Shown in pieces: positions 12,876-23,612 of a stretch of 64,000 nt of DNA. Under the pieces are notes generated by a model. The model was not told where the DNA came from, did not search any database, and saw only the letters and a list, made by a program, of their open reading frames with translations. The position numbers and the translations under genes were made by a program. The first letter of the stretch is position 1. The number at the start of each line of letters is the position of its first letter. This stretch comes from Apiospora phragmitis. Lineage: Eukaryota; Ascomycota; Sordariomycetes; Amphisphaeriales; Apiosporaceae. The stretch lies in NCBI GenBank assembly GCA_038363925.1, contig JAQQWL010000013.1, forward strand, positions 1,240,001 to 1,304,000, written 5' to 3'.

Positions 12876-13932
12876 ATGCGCTCTCGGGGGCTCAGCAATT
12901 CGACCGGCCGGAACTTCGTGCTATGTCCTTTGATATTCTCGGCGGCGGCGTTCGCTCTCACCTTGGTGGCGGTGTTCGCTGGTTCCAAGCCCGGGCAGAT
13001 GGAGGACTACCATATCATCTCCGTACGTCAGCAGTTTGATATATTGCTGCTCCGCCCCTGAGGAAGTACTATTGCTGACGATGACTGAGTAGATCAACAT
13101 GTCCGACTTTGGTCACGACCTGGTTCCAACACCAACCAGTGGAGGTTCAGACCCAACTTCGACCGATCAGGGAGGCATTGGTGGCTTCTTCAGCAGTGTG
13201 GTGGCTACCATTGAATCGTCCATCGGGGACGAGTTGAATGGGATTGGCAACGACATCGCGGATAAGCTCTCGGCCGAGATTGGCATCTCGCAATGGTATT
13301 CTCTTCACGTCATGAATGCTTGCGAGGGCGACTACGCTCCCAACGCCACTTCGCCCGGCGCATGGTTTAACCAGACCAACTGCACCGCACAGGAAGCCGG
13401 CTTCCAGTTCAACTTGTCTTCTGTGCTCGATCGCGAGATCGAAGTGGGACCCCTGGGTCTCAACCCTGCCGATCTCAAGATCCCTGATGGCATCCAGGAA
13501 GTGATCAACTACCTAAACGGGTTCCTCCTCGCCATCTTTGTCCTGTACGTGATCGGTATCGGTTTTTCCGGTATCGTATTCCTTCTTTGTATCGGAGCCA
13601 TCACCATCGGCCCTAGCACTCTATTCTCGGTGGCCAGCGCCATCACCGCCACGTTGGCCGCCTTGGCTCTCGGCATCGCCAGTGCCATCTCGACCGCCAT
13701 CGCCAAGAAGGGCGCATCGGAGATCAACGACAAAGGCGACGAGGTGGGCATTTCCGCGAAGGCCGGCGGCAAGTTCATGATCATCACCTGGGTGGCGTTC
13801 GGAGCCATCGTCATCGCTCTGATCTCTTGGATCGGAATCTGGCTCAAGAACCGACGGAGCGGCGTCTCTAGAAAGCAACGTAGGAGCAATAAAGAGCGTG
13901 CGAGCTACGAAACGCATGCATCTCGGGTGTAA
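12876..13932 (+). CDS. SUR7/PalI-family tetraspan plasma-membrane protein
   Basis: Two exons, 12876-13022 and 13093-13932, around a 70-nt intron (donor GTACGT), 328 aa. The start has a good fungal context (CCAAAATG). A short cytosolic N-terminus is followed by TM1 (about residues 14-36, LIFSAAAFALTLVAVF). A long extracellular part then carries the family's SQWYSLHVMNACEGDY-type motif and N-glycosylation sites (NAT, NQT). Three more membrane segments follow: FLLAIFVLYVIGIGFSGIVF, a small-residue helix around LAALALGIASAISTAIA, and MIITWVAFGAIVIALISWIG. The tail is basic (RRSGVSRKQRR). SUR7/PalI proteins mark eisosome or cortical membrane domains or act in pH signalling, and this member could be either. 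It lies 0.9 kb upstream of, and on the same strand as, an MscL-type channel. No defects are seen. Confidence 0.85.
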
Positions 13933-14808
13933 ACCTCGCTTTAGCAATGGAGAGCAACGAAGAGCAACGAAGATCATGAAGCAGGTCCCTAGGGGGAATC
14001 TTGACGAATCTAGATGGCTATCTGATTTGAGACTTGGTGTGACGGTAATTACGAAGTTGGTACGGTATATCACGAGGCGGAAGCTCCTGGTTGGAGCACA
14101 CATATGGCTCATGACGATCGACGATTTTATCAACACTTCTATACCCTGATCTGATTTTCAAATCTCTTATTTACATCCTCAGTCTATAGAAGAGGCTTAT
14201 CACTAGAAGATAGTTCACGCGAAATTTATTGTTCACACATAATAGACCACAGCCATACATTTAATCGTGACAGCTGCGCGAGTGCCTTTCCAGGAATGCG
14301 TCTGTGTCAGTCAGCTTTGTATAAGTGGCGTGGATCGACGTTGATCATTTTCACAAGCCCAACGCGGGAGCCGACCACAATCCCACACGCGACCCACGTT
14401 GGGTACTTACCGCTTGAGGGTTTGGATATTTCGATCAAACAGCGAATCAACATCGGATTCAACGATGAATACTAATCAGGCAACTTATCTATCGTGACCA
14501 GCATCCCTTGTCGCGGCAAGCGTCAGTGTCCAAACCACCGGTTTCTGCTAGTCCCTGCACAATTAAGGAGCCCAGAAGTCGCACTTGTCCACTGTTGGGA
14601 TGAATCGGTCCCACAATGTGCGCCGCCGTCAGTTCCACCACGGAAATCTGCTGGCAGATAAATCGAGGTTGGGCATCACAAGTAAACAGCAAGACGACAA
14701 TTCTTTGTTCTCGAGTCTTTTCGCTCTCCCAGGCAAACCTGATTTGGTCGAGCTTTGAGAGTCGTTGACTATCCTGAGAAAGTGTTCGATCCGAAACCCC
14801 TGCATAGA

Positions 14809-15794
14809 ATGCCTCGTTTGGACGATGATGAGCGCACGCAGCTTCTCGAGCGAGGCGAGCAAGAGGCTCGCCGTCTGTTCCACGATTTCGTAGACTTCGC
14901 CTTCAATGGGAACATATTGGAGATAGCAGTTGGCTTGATGTCAGTATCTCTCTGTTTCCCCCTCCCCCGCCCCCTTTCTCCCGAATTTTGACGGCAGCTT
15001 CCCCAAGCAACAAATGGGGCATGTTCCCAGTCGTTGCTTTGCTCCTACAGTCGACAAGTGATATGTCAACCGGACCAAGTTATTACCCCCAATACTTATG
15101 ATCAACAACACCAACAATGGCTTAGGGAGGAGAACTGCTGACAGGTAGACTGGTCGACCATAATATAGCCTCGCATCGGCCTTCACCGAGCTCACCACTT
15201 CGTTCATCAGCGACATCTTGCTTCCGCCCATCTCGGTCGCCTTGCCCCTCAACCGCAACATAGACGAGAAGTTCGCCGTGCTGAAGGCCGGCCCCAGCTA
15301 TAGCGAACTGGACGGCTACACCACGCTAGCCCAAGCACAGCTTGACGGTGCCGTGGTCCTGGCCTATGGGTAAGAGCCGAAGCATTCTCCTCCTCACTCT
15401 CATTCTCTCACCTTCCCCCTTGACTGTTCTCCAGGAGCAGAGGGGCTACAAAGAGGAGGGGGAAAGCACCCACTGCCGGCTGTCAACATCGTAGGAATTG
15501 ACCGTACTTCTTGGCAGCGTCTTCATCAACAAATGCGTCAACTTCCTCGGCATCGGATTGACACTGTACTGTCTGGCACGCTTCTACCAGTGCTTCTCTC
15601 CTGAGCCCATCATCAAGCATACGGTCAAATGTCGATACTGCAAGAAACACATCAGCGACAAGGTAGAGTCCTATGTTTATGGTTCCAGCTTTATTATATC
15701 GGAGAACACGCACAAAAGACTGACTTATATACAGGCGGTGCGCTGTATTAACTGCACGAGTTGGCTGGATGGCCGTGAGGAGAGGATGCATTGA
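14809..15794 (+). CDS. Fungal large-conductance mechanosensitive channel (MscL) with C-terminal CxxC pair
   Basis: Four exons (14809-14939, 15169-15369, 15518-15662, 15735-15794) give exactly 178 codons plus stop. Bacterial MscL opens under membrane tension as a homopentamer. This protein keeps the family core: FVDFAFNGNILEIAVGLI and ASAFTELTTSFISDILLPP (TM1), and AVVLAYGVFINKCVNFLGIG (TM2). The YGVFI motif also fixes the third acceptor at 15517. The periplasmic-loop equivalent is about 40 aa. After TM2 there is a fungal-style extension instead of the bacterial C-terminal helix bundle: Cys149-x2-Cys152 and Cys163-x2-Cys166, a zinc-ribbon-like arrangement, then TSWLDGREE. Introns 1 and 2 (229 and 148 nt) are longer than neighbours' introns, and donor 1 (GTCAGT) is non-consensus. 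The presence of introns and the added Cys module imply an old, domesticated gene, not contamination. The subcellular membrane cannot be told; a weak positively charged N-terminus leaves plasma membrane or an organelle open. Confidence 0.85.
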
Positions 15795-16282
15795 TGTCAG
15801 TCACCTCTAACCGATCATGCGTGCCGACCAAGTGACGGCCGGAGAGACGAAGGCCACCCCAACTTATACCACCAGTGGGCATTATAGACTGAGCTATTAT
15901 TGCATGGGCCCCTGCCGCAACCCCCCTATTATAAATAAAGTATATTGCATTAGTGCTAGTGATTCAGCTGAGATGGGGTAGAATGGCGGGTTGGTCTTTT
16001 GAATTCTGTAGAATTACCGGTGAAACAGTCAGATAGAGGCAATTCAGTGGTAGGCAGATTTCTTCTTATTCACTCCATACGTTTATGGTATGTATAAGTC
16101 ATCACGATAATGACTCACCTTGAGCTTCGTTATACATGCGTAGCTCACGAACTCCTCTCCCCCTTTCGTCCTAAGATGTTTGCCTCCAAACAAACTGTCA
16201 AAACGCCAGCCAACGCCTGAACTTGGTTCAATATCATTTTTGGCATCTCATAACTCCGTCTCTCCAAGCTAGCTCCGCTTCT
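15795..16282. other. Convergent intergenic region between MscL and SDR genes
   Basis: About 490 bp of AT-rich 3' flanks (for example AATAAAG near 15936, a possible polyadenylation signal for the channel gene). No gene is seen. Confidence 0.45.
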
Positions 16283-17172
16283 TTAGCGGCCGGCCAATAC
16301 GTTCAGCACACCGCCGTCGACAGCGATGATTTCGCCGTTGACGTACTGGTTCCGGGCCAGGTAGAGGACCGTCATGCCCATCTCCTCCTCGCGGCCGGCG
16401 CGCATGAGCGGGACGTGCTCCTTGTCTGGATCTTCTCGGGCGCCAGGTGGCTCTTCTGGTTCTCGTCGCTGGTCTTGGTCGTCATCTCCGAGGGAAAGTA
16501 GCCGGGCGCGATCGAGTTGACGCGGATGCCGGCCTTCTGGAACTCGGCCGACATGAGCTTCGAGAGGTGCACCGTCGCGCCCTTGGCCGCGTTGTAGCTG
16601 AAGTGGCCCTGCGCGTGCCGCATGAGGCCCGACATGGAGCTGATGGTGATGACGCTGGGCGCGAAGGGCTCAAGGGGCCCGCCCTGGGCGCGCGTGCCGG
16701 CCTGCAGCAGCGGCAGGAACGCGACCGTCGTGAAGTAGACCGACGTCACGTCGACCTCGAACGTCTGGCCCCACTGCTCGACCGACTCCTTCTCCCAGAG
16801 CTCCTTCTTGAGGTCCGCGGCGTCCTTGTGCTTGGGCTCCGCCTTAGGGCCCGACACGCCCGCGTTGCACACGAGCAGGTGGATGTACTTCTCCTTCTCC
16901 TGCATCTGCGCTACGAGCTTCTCGAGGTCGTCCTTCTTGGTCACGTCGCAGGGACCCACCGGGATGATCTGCCCGACGTGCGACGGGTCGTGGCTCTTGG
17001 CCGCCGCCTCCAGGGCCTCCATCCGCCGGCCCGTGATGTACACCTTGGCGCCGTTCTGCGCCAGGGCTTGTGCGGCCATGAGGCCGATGCCGCTGCCTCC
17101 TCCTGTCACGACGGCGACGTAGCCCTTGACGCCAAAGAGGCGGGAAACATCGAAGTGGTGTGTCTCGGCCAT
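16283..17172 (-). CDS. Short-chain dehydrogenase/reductase, one frameshift
   Basis: Single-exon SDR of about 296 aa starting MAETHHFDVSRLFGVKG at 17172. An in-frame Met 44 codons upstream (17304) is less likely, because the sequence between looks like a 5' UTR. Classical SDR motifs: cofactor loop TGGGSGIG (23-30), NAG (103-105), catalytic Ser in ITISSMSG (about 179), and YNAAK with Tyr193 and Lys197. Arg49-Arg50 after the second strand (ITGRR) suggests NADP(H) preference. The general look is that of fungal 3-oxoacyl-ACP-reductase/RhlG-like enzymes; the substrate is unknown. One base is missing at about 16429-16437. After HLAPE the frame must change to read DPDKEHVPLMRAGREEEMGM and the usual SDR end NGEIIAVDGGVLNVLAGR, with stop at 16283. 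Read without correction, the protein loses this C-terminal cofactor/substrate region and ends early at 16372. Confidence 0.85.
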
Positions 17173-17768
17173 GTTTACTGTTGTGTTGAAAATGTGAGTG
17201 GGTGACTGGGGTGACTTGGGTTGGTGTAGAGATAGTATGCAGATCTGTAGGATTCTTGATTTAGAAACGAACAACTTCAGAGAGATCAATTTTATTGATC
17301 CCAATTTTACAAGAGCTGTAGGCGTGATGTGATGTCAACTTATGGGTTTTATGGCTGGATTGTGTTTGTTGGGGCCTCGCTGATGATGACGTAGAGTATA
17401 TCAGTGGGTCGCACCTGCAAGCGATGTCTAGGAACTTTTGCTCCTGTCATCGACGATGCGTAATACTTTTTAAAAAGGCAAAAAGTAGAAACTATGTACT
17501 ACCGTAAATGCACATGTTTGGGCGTCATCGAAGATGATGCAATAAATATCCCACTTTGTTCCTTCTTAAAACGCACAGGTGCCATGTAATGCTAGCAATA
17601 GATAATAAGTGCCCCTCCAAGACCACTCGATTTTGAGGTGGCGACTTCACAGTTTGGGTGCCGAATCCATCAATCTAATTTAGCACAATCGAATAATTAG
17701 AGACAGAATCAGGTATATACAAATATTGAACCTATTTGCTACGCTAAAGTACTCAAGTTCATCTGGCC
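17173..17768. other. Intergenic region between SDR and NMO genes
   Basis: About 600 bp containing the SDR promoter and the NMO 3' flank. It is AT-rich and no gene is seen. Confidence 0.45.
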
Positions 17769-19021
17769 CTACAATTTGGCCAGCATCTGGGTGCCCTTGC
17801 TCATTGCTGCTGTAGCATCGGTGATGAATTCGTCCACAATCGATTTGGCGCTCTTTTGCTCATTGACGAGAGCCGAGCACTTGCCCATCAGGTATGGCCG
17901 GAACTGCTCCATCAGGTCATCAACTGCATCGTCGTCGTCGCTGCTCTCTGCTGCGGCTTCCTCGACACCTGGGGGCTTTTCGCCGCTGCCGTTCATGACC
18001 TTCTCAAGGTCGGCCTCATAAGGCAAGATTCCCTTTGCTGTCAGCTCCTTGATCTCATCTCTGCGCTCATTCTCCCAGTTTTCGATGTACGGGTTTGTTC
18101 GGACCCGCAGCGGACGCCCAGTGAAGATGAGGGTTCGGACCGTATCATCAAAGCTGGCGGTGCGGACTGCCTCCTTGTGGGACTCGGGAGCACCAGCCTC
18201 GTCAGCAAGGATGAACCGTGTGCCAACCCAGACAGCACTGGCACCCATCATGAGAGAAGCAGCAAGCATGTTGCCGTTATGAATACCACCTGCCGCAACC
18301 ACAGTGACTGGCTTCCCCGTCAATGGGCTCTTTGACTTCTTGCAAATCTCTACGCAGGCCGGGATCAGGACAGTGGTGGGGACATCGCCAGTGTGGCCGC
18401 CTCCCTCACCGCCTTGGGCGCAGATGATGTCGCACCCGATGTCAAGGCATTTCTGCACATGCTTAGGGTGTCCAACCATGTTCATATAGTAGATTCCAGC
18501 TTTGTGTAAACGGTCGACAACGTTCTTGGGCGGCACGCCAACAGCGGAAACGAAGAGCTTTGCGCCGGAGCCGATGATGACGTCGACAAGTTCGTTGAGC
18601 TTGCCCTTTGTGTAATCGTAGCTAGAAGATAGAAACGTTAGCATTTCTAGTCTCCTTCGGTAGGCTGTAGATTGGCGCACTTTGTTTTTCTCGCATTACC
18701 GCCGACTTGGGGTAGCAGCAGGTCGATGCCGAACGGCGCATTCTTGTCGTTCAGGTAGGACTTGAGCTCGTCGATCTGTTCCTTCAACATTTCGGGGCTG
18801 TAACTCATGCCGCCAATGACACCGAGACCACCGGCGTTGGTGACGGCGGCGGCGAGCTTGGGGCCAGCGGCGACGTTCATGCCAGCCAACATGATCGGAT
18901 GGTTGATCTTGAAGAGATCGGTCACGGTCGTTCGGATCTTCTCTGTATGGTGAATAACGGTTAGCGGTCGTCAAGGTTGCGCGACAGAAAGGGGGAGCCG
19001 AGACGTACGAGGAGACGCCAT
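17769..19021 (-). CDS. Nitronate monooxygenase / 2-nitropropane dioxygenase family flavoprotein
   Basis: Three exons: 19021-19009, 18942-18681 and 18621-17769 (introns of 66 and 59 nt), 375 aa, phases closing exactly. The tiny first exon encodes MASP and joins to QKIRTTVTDLFKINHPIMLAGM, the conserved start of class-II-like NMOs. FMN-binding TIM-barrel features follow: AAAVTNAGGLGVIGG, LLLPQVGGNARKTN, AQGGEGGGHTGDVPT and VVAAGGIHNGNMLAASL with GASAVWVGTRF. The enzymes oxidise alkyl nitronates such as propionate 3-nitronate and detoxify plant or microbial nitro compounds. An acidic stretch near the C-terminus (VEEAAAESSDDDDAVDDL, about residue 310-330) looks like a flexible insert. It is divergent from the folate gene (960 bp apart), with a TATA-like TTATAG about 170 bp upstream. 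No defects are seen. Confidence 0.88.
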
Positions 19022-19981
19022 CTTGAATTATGCGAAAGATCTTATGGGAGTGTGTATTTTGTGGAGGGTAGGAGGTTTAGGTGTAGAGGTCGTACGTAGA
19101 TGGGTCGGGTCGAAGATGAAGCGAAGCGCTGAAGTTGGAAAATGAGGAACGAAGCTCTCCGAAAGGCCACTGGAATGAATAGGGGGCCGGGCTCTATAAG
19201 TAAGGGGCTTCGCGGCTTTGGTTCCGGAACCAAAGATGCAGCGGAGACGGACGGCTTTGGAAGGTAGAATCTGGGGAAGGTCGATGGGACCTAGTCGCCT
19301 AGGCTTCTGCTGGGCTGTAGGCCGAGGATCATGCATGTGGCGTCACAGGCTAACGTGGTTGCGGTTAGCGATGGCGGCATAGCAGGTCAGAGCCCCCACC
19401 CAGCCGTCGAGAATGCCGAGGCCCAGAAGATGGAGTGTGCACTTCAACCCATCTCAGGCCCGAATGCGGAAACCTTCAAGGGAGTAAACTTAAGACCGGT
19501 CCATATTTTGAAACATCTCATTCGATAAAGTGATGCGATTACGCGCCTCGGAGATGATGCTCTTGATCTCCAATGGGAATACGCCATGGATACGAGCTTT
19601 CGGTGGCTTCAAGACATGGAAGCTGTGGCTGAAAGATGATTAATACCTCGTCGTTATGGCAGATTTCCATCAATATGCGAGAAAGCCGAGACACACAATT
19701 GAAGACATACATGTAAGCTGCACCCAACACAATGGGCGGAGCTTTTTATTCACTTCTAGCTAACGATGGGCGCCCCACACTCGGACCGTTCAATGGATGG
19801 ATGCCAGAATCATCCGTGCCAAAGCCGAAGAGAACCCTACCTAGCCTAGACCTTCGATTTTTTCCGCCTGAGATGCAATTGTGCTTACAATAAGCAAGCG
19901 CCCATGAAGAGCACTCCATTGCTTCCGAATCAGTAGATATTCAGGGGTTGGCTCACTGCTTGTTTCATTGTCCACACTCTG
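19022..19981. other. Divergent promoter region between NMO and folate-synthesis genes
   Basis: About 960 bp with no conserved frame. It serves as the 5' region of both neighbours. Confidence 0.5.
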
Positions 19982-21600
19982 ATGACTATTCCTGCATTTC
20001 CTCGAGCATGGAGCGCCTGTTCGCGCCGCTTTCGACCCCTTCTAACTCCTAGCTTGTTTTCGCGCCCATCTGGTGTGCGACTCACTAAATCCGCAATGGA
20101 CCAGGGCGGACACAGAAACCATGGATGTTCATCTGGAAGTTGCGCCTGTAGTGCTGCCGCTGCTGCTCTAGCGTCCACCCCAAAGCGCAATGCCTACATA
20201 GCCCTAGGTAGTAACCTGGGCGATCGCGTCGCTATGATCGAGCAGGCCTGCAAGGAGCTAGACGCCAGGGGTATCAAGGTGAAAAGAACCAGTAGTCTGT
20301 GGGAGACGGAGCCTATGTACGTTCTGGACCAAGATAGATTCGTCAATGGAGCCTGCGAGGTGTGTTCAACGACCTTCTCTGTGCAAGCTTGACAGCCGTG
20401 GCTAAAGATAAGTATCCATATAGGTCGAGACTGATCTTGAGCCCCTTCCCCTCCCTGGACCAACTACAAGATATCGAAAAATCGATGGGGCGTAAAAAGC
20501 TCATCGATAAGGGCCCGCGGAACATTGACCTGGACGTTCTCCTTTATGAGAATGAGAAGATCGACCACGAGACGTTGAAGATTCCACATATTGGCATCCC
20601 TGAGCGTGATTTTGTGCTACGACCCTTGGCCGAACTTATCCCCACGAAAGCCATCTACCCAGACAGGCCCTGGAGGCTGGTTAAGGATTTCCTCAATGAC
20701 CTCCCGCCGTCGAAAGAACCGCTCTCTACTATGACCCCGATCTGCTCCTCGGTGAAACCATTGAAGGCGCTCAAGGCGACGAGGAAGACCCAGGTGATGG
20801 CCATCTTGAACATTACCCCTGACTCATTTTCTGATGGAGGCATTCACACACCGGACTCGCTGAGAGACACCGTTCTTGCTTTCATTCGTGGAGGAGCAAC
20901 AATGATTGATATCGGTGGCCAATCAAGCTCACCCGGCACGCCTGACATCACCGCAGAAGAAGAGATTGGCCGCGTCCTTCCCGTCATCGAGCTTATTCGC
21001 AGTATACCGGAGACTCATGAAGTGGCAATTAGTGTTGATACTTATCGTTCGAGCGTCGCCGAGGCAGCTGTCAAGGCAGGCGCAGACATCGTTAACGACA
21101 TCTCAGCCGGGCAGCTCGACCCCCGCATGCTTTCTACCATGGCGCAACTGGGGAAGACGGTCTGTCTGATGCATATGCGCGGGAACCCCGGCACCATGAG
21201 TAAACTCAACGACTACCCGGATGGAATCGTGCCAACCATTGCCCGAGAGCTCTTGGAGCGGGTCGCGGAGGCCGAGGCAGCAGGAATTCGGAGATGGCGC
21301 ATCATCCTGGACCCCGGTCTCGGATTTGCCAAGGTGGGCGAGCAGAATCTCCACGTCTTGCGGCATTTCGATGAGCTACGGAGCTGGCCCGGACTTGAAG
21401 GGTTCCCGTGGTTACTAGGCTCGAGTCGGAAGAGCTTCATAGGAAAGATCACTGGCGTTCCGCAGCCAATGGACCGCATATTCGGCACGGCAACGACAGT
21501 AGCAGCTGCCGTCCAGGGCGGCGCTGATATCGTGAGGGTACATGATGTCACCGAGATGGGACAAGTCGTCAAAATGGCCGATGCCATCTGGAGGTATTGA
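19982..21600 (+). CDS. FOL1: Bifunctional HPPK-dihydropteroate synthase (folate synthesis), one frameshift
   Basis: Exons 19982-20359 and 20424-21600, about 517 aa after correction. The N-terminus is Arg/Ser/Ala-rich without acidic residues for about 35 aa (FPRAWSACSRRFRPLL), like a mitochondrial presequence, consistent with yeast Fol1. HPPK domain (about 68-235): AYIALGSNLGDR, LWETEPMYVLDQDRFVNGA, GPRNIDLDVLLYENE. DHPS domain (about 260-510): VMAILNITPDSFSDGG, RWRIILDPGLGFAK, LLGSSRKSFIG, VRVHDVTEM. HPPK pyrophosphorylates hydroxymethyl-dihydropterin and DHPS joins it to p-aminobenzoate; DHPS is the sulfonamide target. No dihydroneopterin-aldolase domain is seen, unlike the trifunctional yeast protein. 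The pABA-loop TRP triad reads Ser-Ser-Pro (GGQSSSPG, 20914-20937). One extra base in the C-run 20448-20451 breaks the frame between VETDLEPLP and LDQLQDIEKSMGRKK. Confidence 0.9.
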
Positions 21601-22143
21601 TAATCTACAATGCCTCGGCATGGAAGAGATCTACTGAGGTCTACTGCCTTAAGTTATTGACATGATACTCTATTTGGAAAGGAACAAAAAAACAGGTGAT
21701 CTACTGGATTTCAGACTCCGGTATTAAAGTAACAACCTTGGGGCTTGCAAAAACTTGTTGGTCATTTCTTGTGGCGTGGACAATAGTTGCCCATTCAACA
21801 TTGGTATATCCTCCGAAATACCTTGACCCATCTTGACGATACAGCAATTTCTAAATAAATCAAAATATCGTAAGGAATGATACATAAAGGATGTTGTCAT
21901 CCTGAAGCCAATTGAAAACTTCTTCAAGGTGCTTGATTACTTAGATCTCAGACTAGATCGTAACTATCGTGCGCCTCAGCGAGAGCGATGACGTAAAACC
22001 CAGGAGACGTCATTGGCGATCCACCGATTCGATTTCATTTATATTGCTGCAGACAGTCCCCAATCCAACAAAAACACCTAAACTGCCTGGTTCAGGCCAA
22101 TCCGTGATTCAACAGCAACATAGCCTTTCAATCAGAGACTGCA
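21601..22143. other. Intergenic region between FOL1 and the carrier gene
   Basis: About 540 bp. The right part is the promoter of the carrier (pyrimidine-rich and AAC-rich just before the ATG). No gene is seen. Confidence 0.45.
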
Positions 22144-23612
22144 ATGGCTTCAAACGGACTGCACGAGTCCTTCGTCGGGGCCATTCAAGCCAGCCTATCG
22201 GTACTGTTCATCATCGCAATTGGTGTCATCGTAGCACGATGGAAGATAATCGATGCCCATAACTCGAAACCGCTGTCCAAGTTATGCGTGCGCATCTTCT
22301 TGCCGGCGCTGCTGCTCACCAAGATCGGGTCCGACTTGGAGGCTGGCTCGGTGGGCCGGTACGGTATCGTCCTGCTCTGGGCGCTGGCGTGCCACCTGCT
22401 CTCTTTCCTGATCGGCCTGTTCGCGCACCACGTGCTTGACATGCCCGACTGGACCATCATCGCCGTCATGTTCAACAACTCGACGAGCTACCCGCTATTA
22501 CTGATCGGGGCGCTGGCCGACTCCGGGGTCCTGAGAATGCTGACCTCGGCCGGCGGCGGCGATGAGTCTGTCAGCCAGGCCGTCGAGCGCGCAGAGGCTT
22601 ACCTGCTTGTATTTTCGACGGTCTCGAACTGCTTGACGTTTGCGGTGGGCCCGCGCCTAATTGACACAGAACACGCCCCGGAAGAACACGAGGACAAGGA
22701 TATGGATATGGGAGACGATGATCGCAACGAAGGGGACACGCTGCCAGATGAGGAAAGCGCGCTCCTGCACCCAGCCGAAGCGCTTCGCTCCGTGAACCCA
22801 TTCTCCTCCTCGCCCTCATCGAGCACGTCCATATTCCTTTCCAAGAAGGCGGCCAGGGCCTCGGGATCTAACGCGGTCCTAAGCAGGCCGCCGAGGAGGC
22901 GGGTGACTTTGGTCACGCATAAGCAGTGGAAAAATCTCGGCCCACGTGCCCGATGGTGGCTCACCCTCGCCTCCGACTTCTTCAATGCACCGCTTGTCGG
23001 CGCCCTCCTGGGCGCCACCATCGGCCTGGTGCCGGCCCTGCACCGCGCCTTCTTCAACGACGCTACCGACGGCGGCATCTTTACCGCTTGGCTGACTTCG
23101 CCCCTGAAGAAGATCGGCGGCATATTCGTTCCCTTGCCTGTCGTGATCGCGGGCGTGTCGCTATACTCGTCCCTTGAGGGAGCGGGGGGCGGCAGTAGCA
23201 GCAATCGTCAGGGTCAGGGTGCCGCCAAGTCGAAGTTCCCGAGAGCCACGGTCATCTTCATATTGTTTGTGCGCTTCATCCTTTGGACTGGCGTGTCGAT
23301 AGGGATCATCTACGGTCTCGCGTCCAAGGGTTTGCTGGGCGACGACCCCATGCTACGTTTCGCCATGATGCTCATGCCCGTGGGTCCACCCGCGACCAAG
23401 TTGATTGCCATGGTCCAAGTGAGCGGCGCCGAGGAGGGCGAGGAGGATTCTATTGCGAAGCTACTCACAGTAAGTTGGGCATAAAACAGGTTTCTTCCTC
23501 TTGCACGGAGCGCTGTTTCTAACGAGCTGGTTCGCAGATCTCATACCTCATATCACCGGTCCTGTCATTTACTGTGGTAGGTGGCCTCATGGCAAGTCGA
23601 GCGTCTTTGTAG
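22144..23612 (+). CDS. PIN-like auxin efflux carrier family membrane transporter
   Basis: Exons 22144-23469 and 23538-23612 (68-nt intron), 466 aa. The N-terminal membrane bundle contains LSVLFIIAIGVIVARWKI, SKLCVRIFLPALLLTKIG, and VMFNNSTSYPLLLIGAL with the family's Asn-Asn/Pro crossing-type motif. A central hydrophilic loop (about 185-265) is rich in Asp/Glu then Ser/Arg. The C-terminal bundle contains DFFNAPLVGALLGATIGLVP, GGIFVPLPVVIAGVSLYSS, a segment ending FVRFILWTGVSIGIIYGL, and AMMLMPVGPPATKLIAM. The second exon supplies the last helix (ISYLISPVLSFTVVGGLM), which would be lost if the intron were missed. Fungal members are ER or plasma-membrane carriers of uncertain substrate; the auxin name comes from plant PINs. 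No frameshift is seen. Confidence 0.87.

Noticed and set aside
16447..17205. 252-codon plus-strand frame, Arg/Leu-rich
   Set aside because: Antisense shadow of the SDR gene.
16283..21600. SDR-NMO-folate genes as a metabolic cluster
   Set aside because: There is no shared pathway, no backbone synthase or dedicated regulator, and orientations are mixed. This is ordinary gene order.
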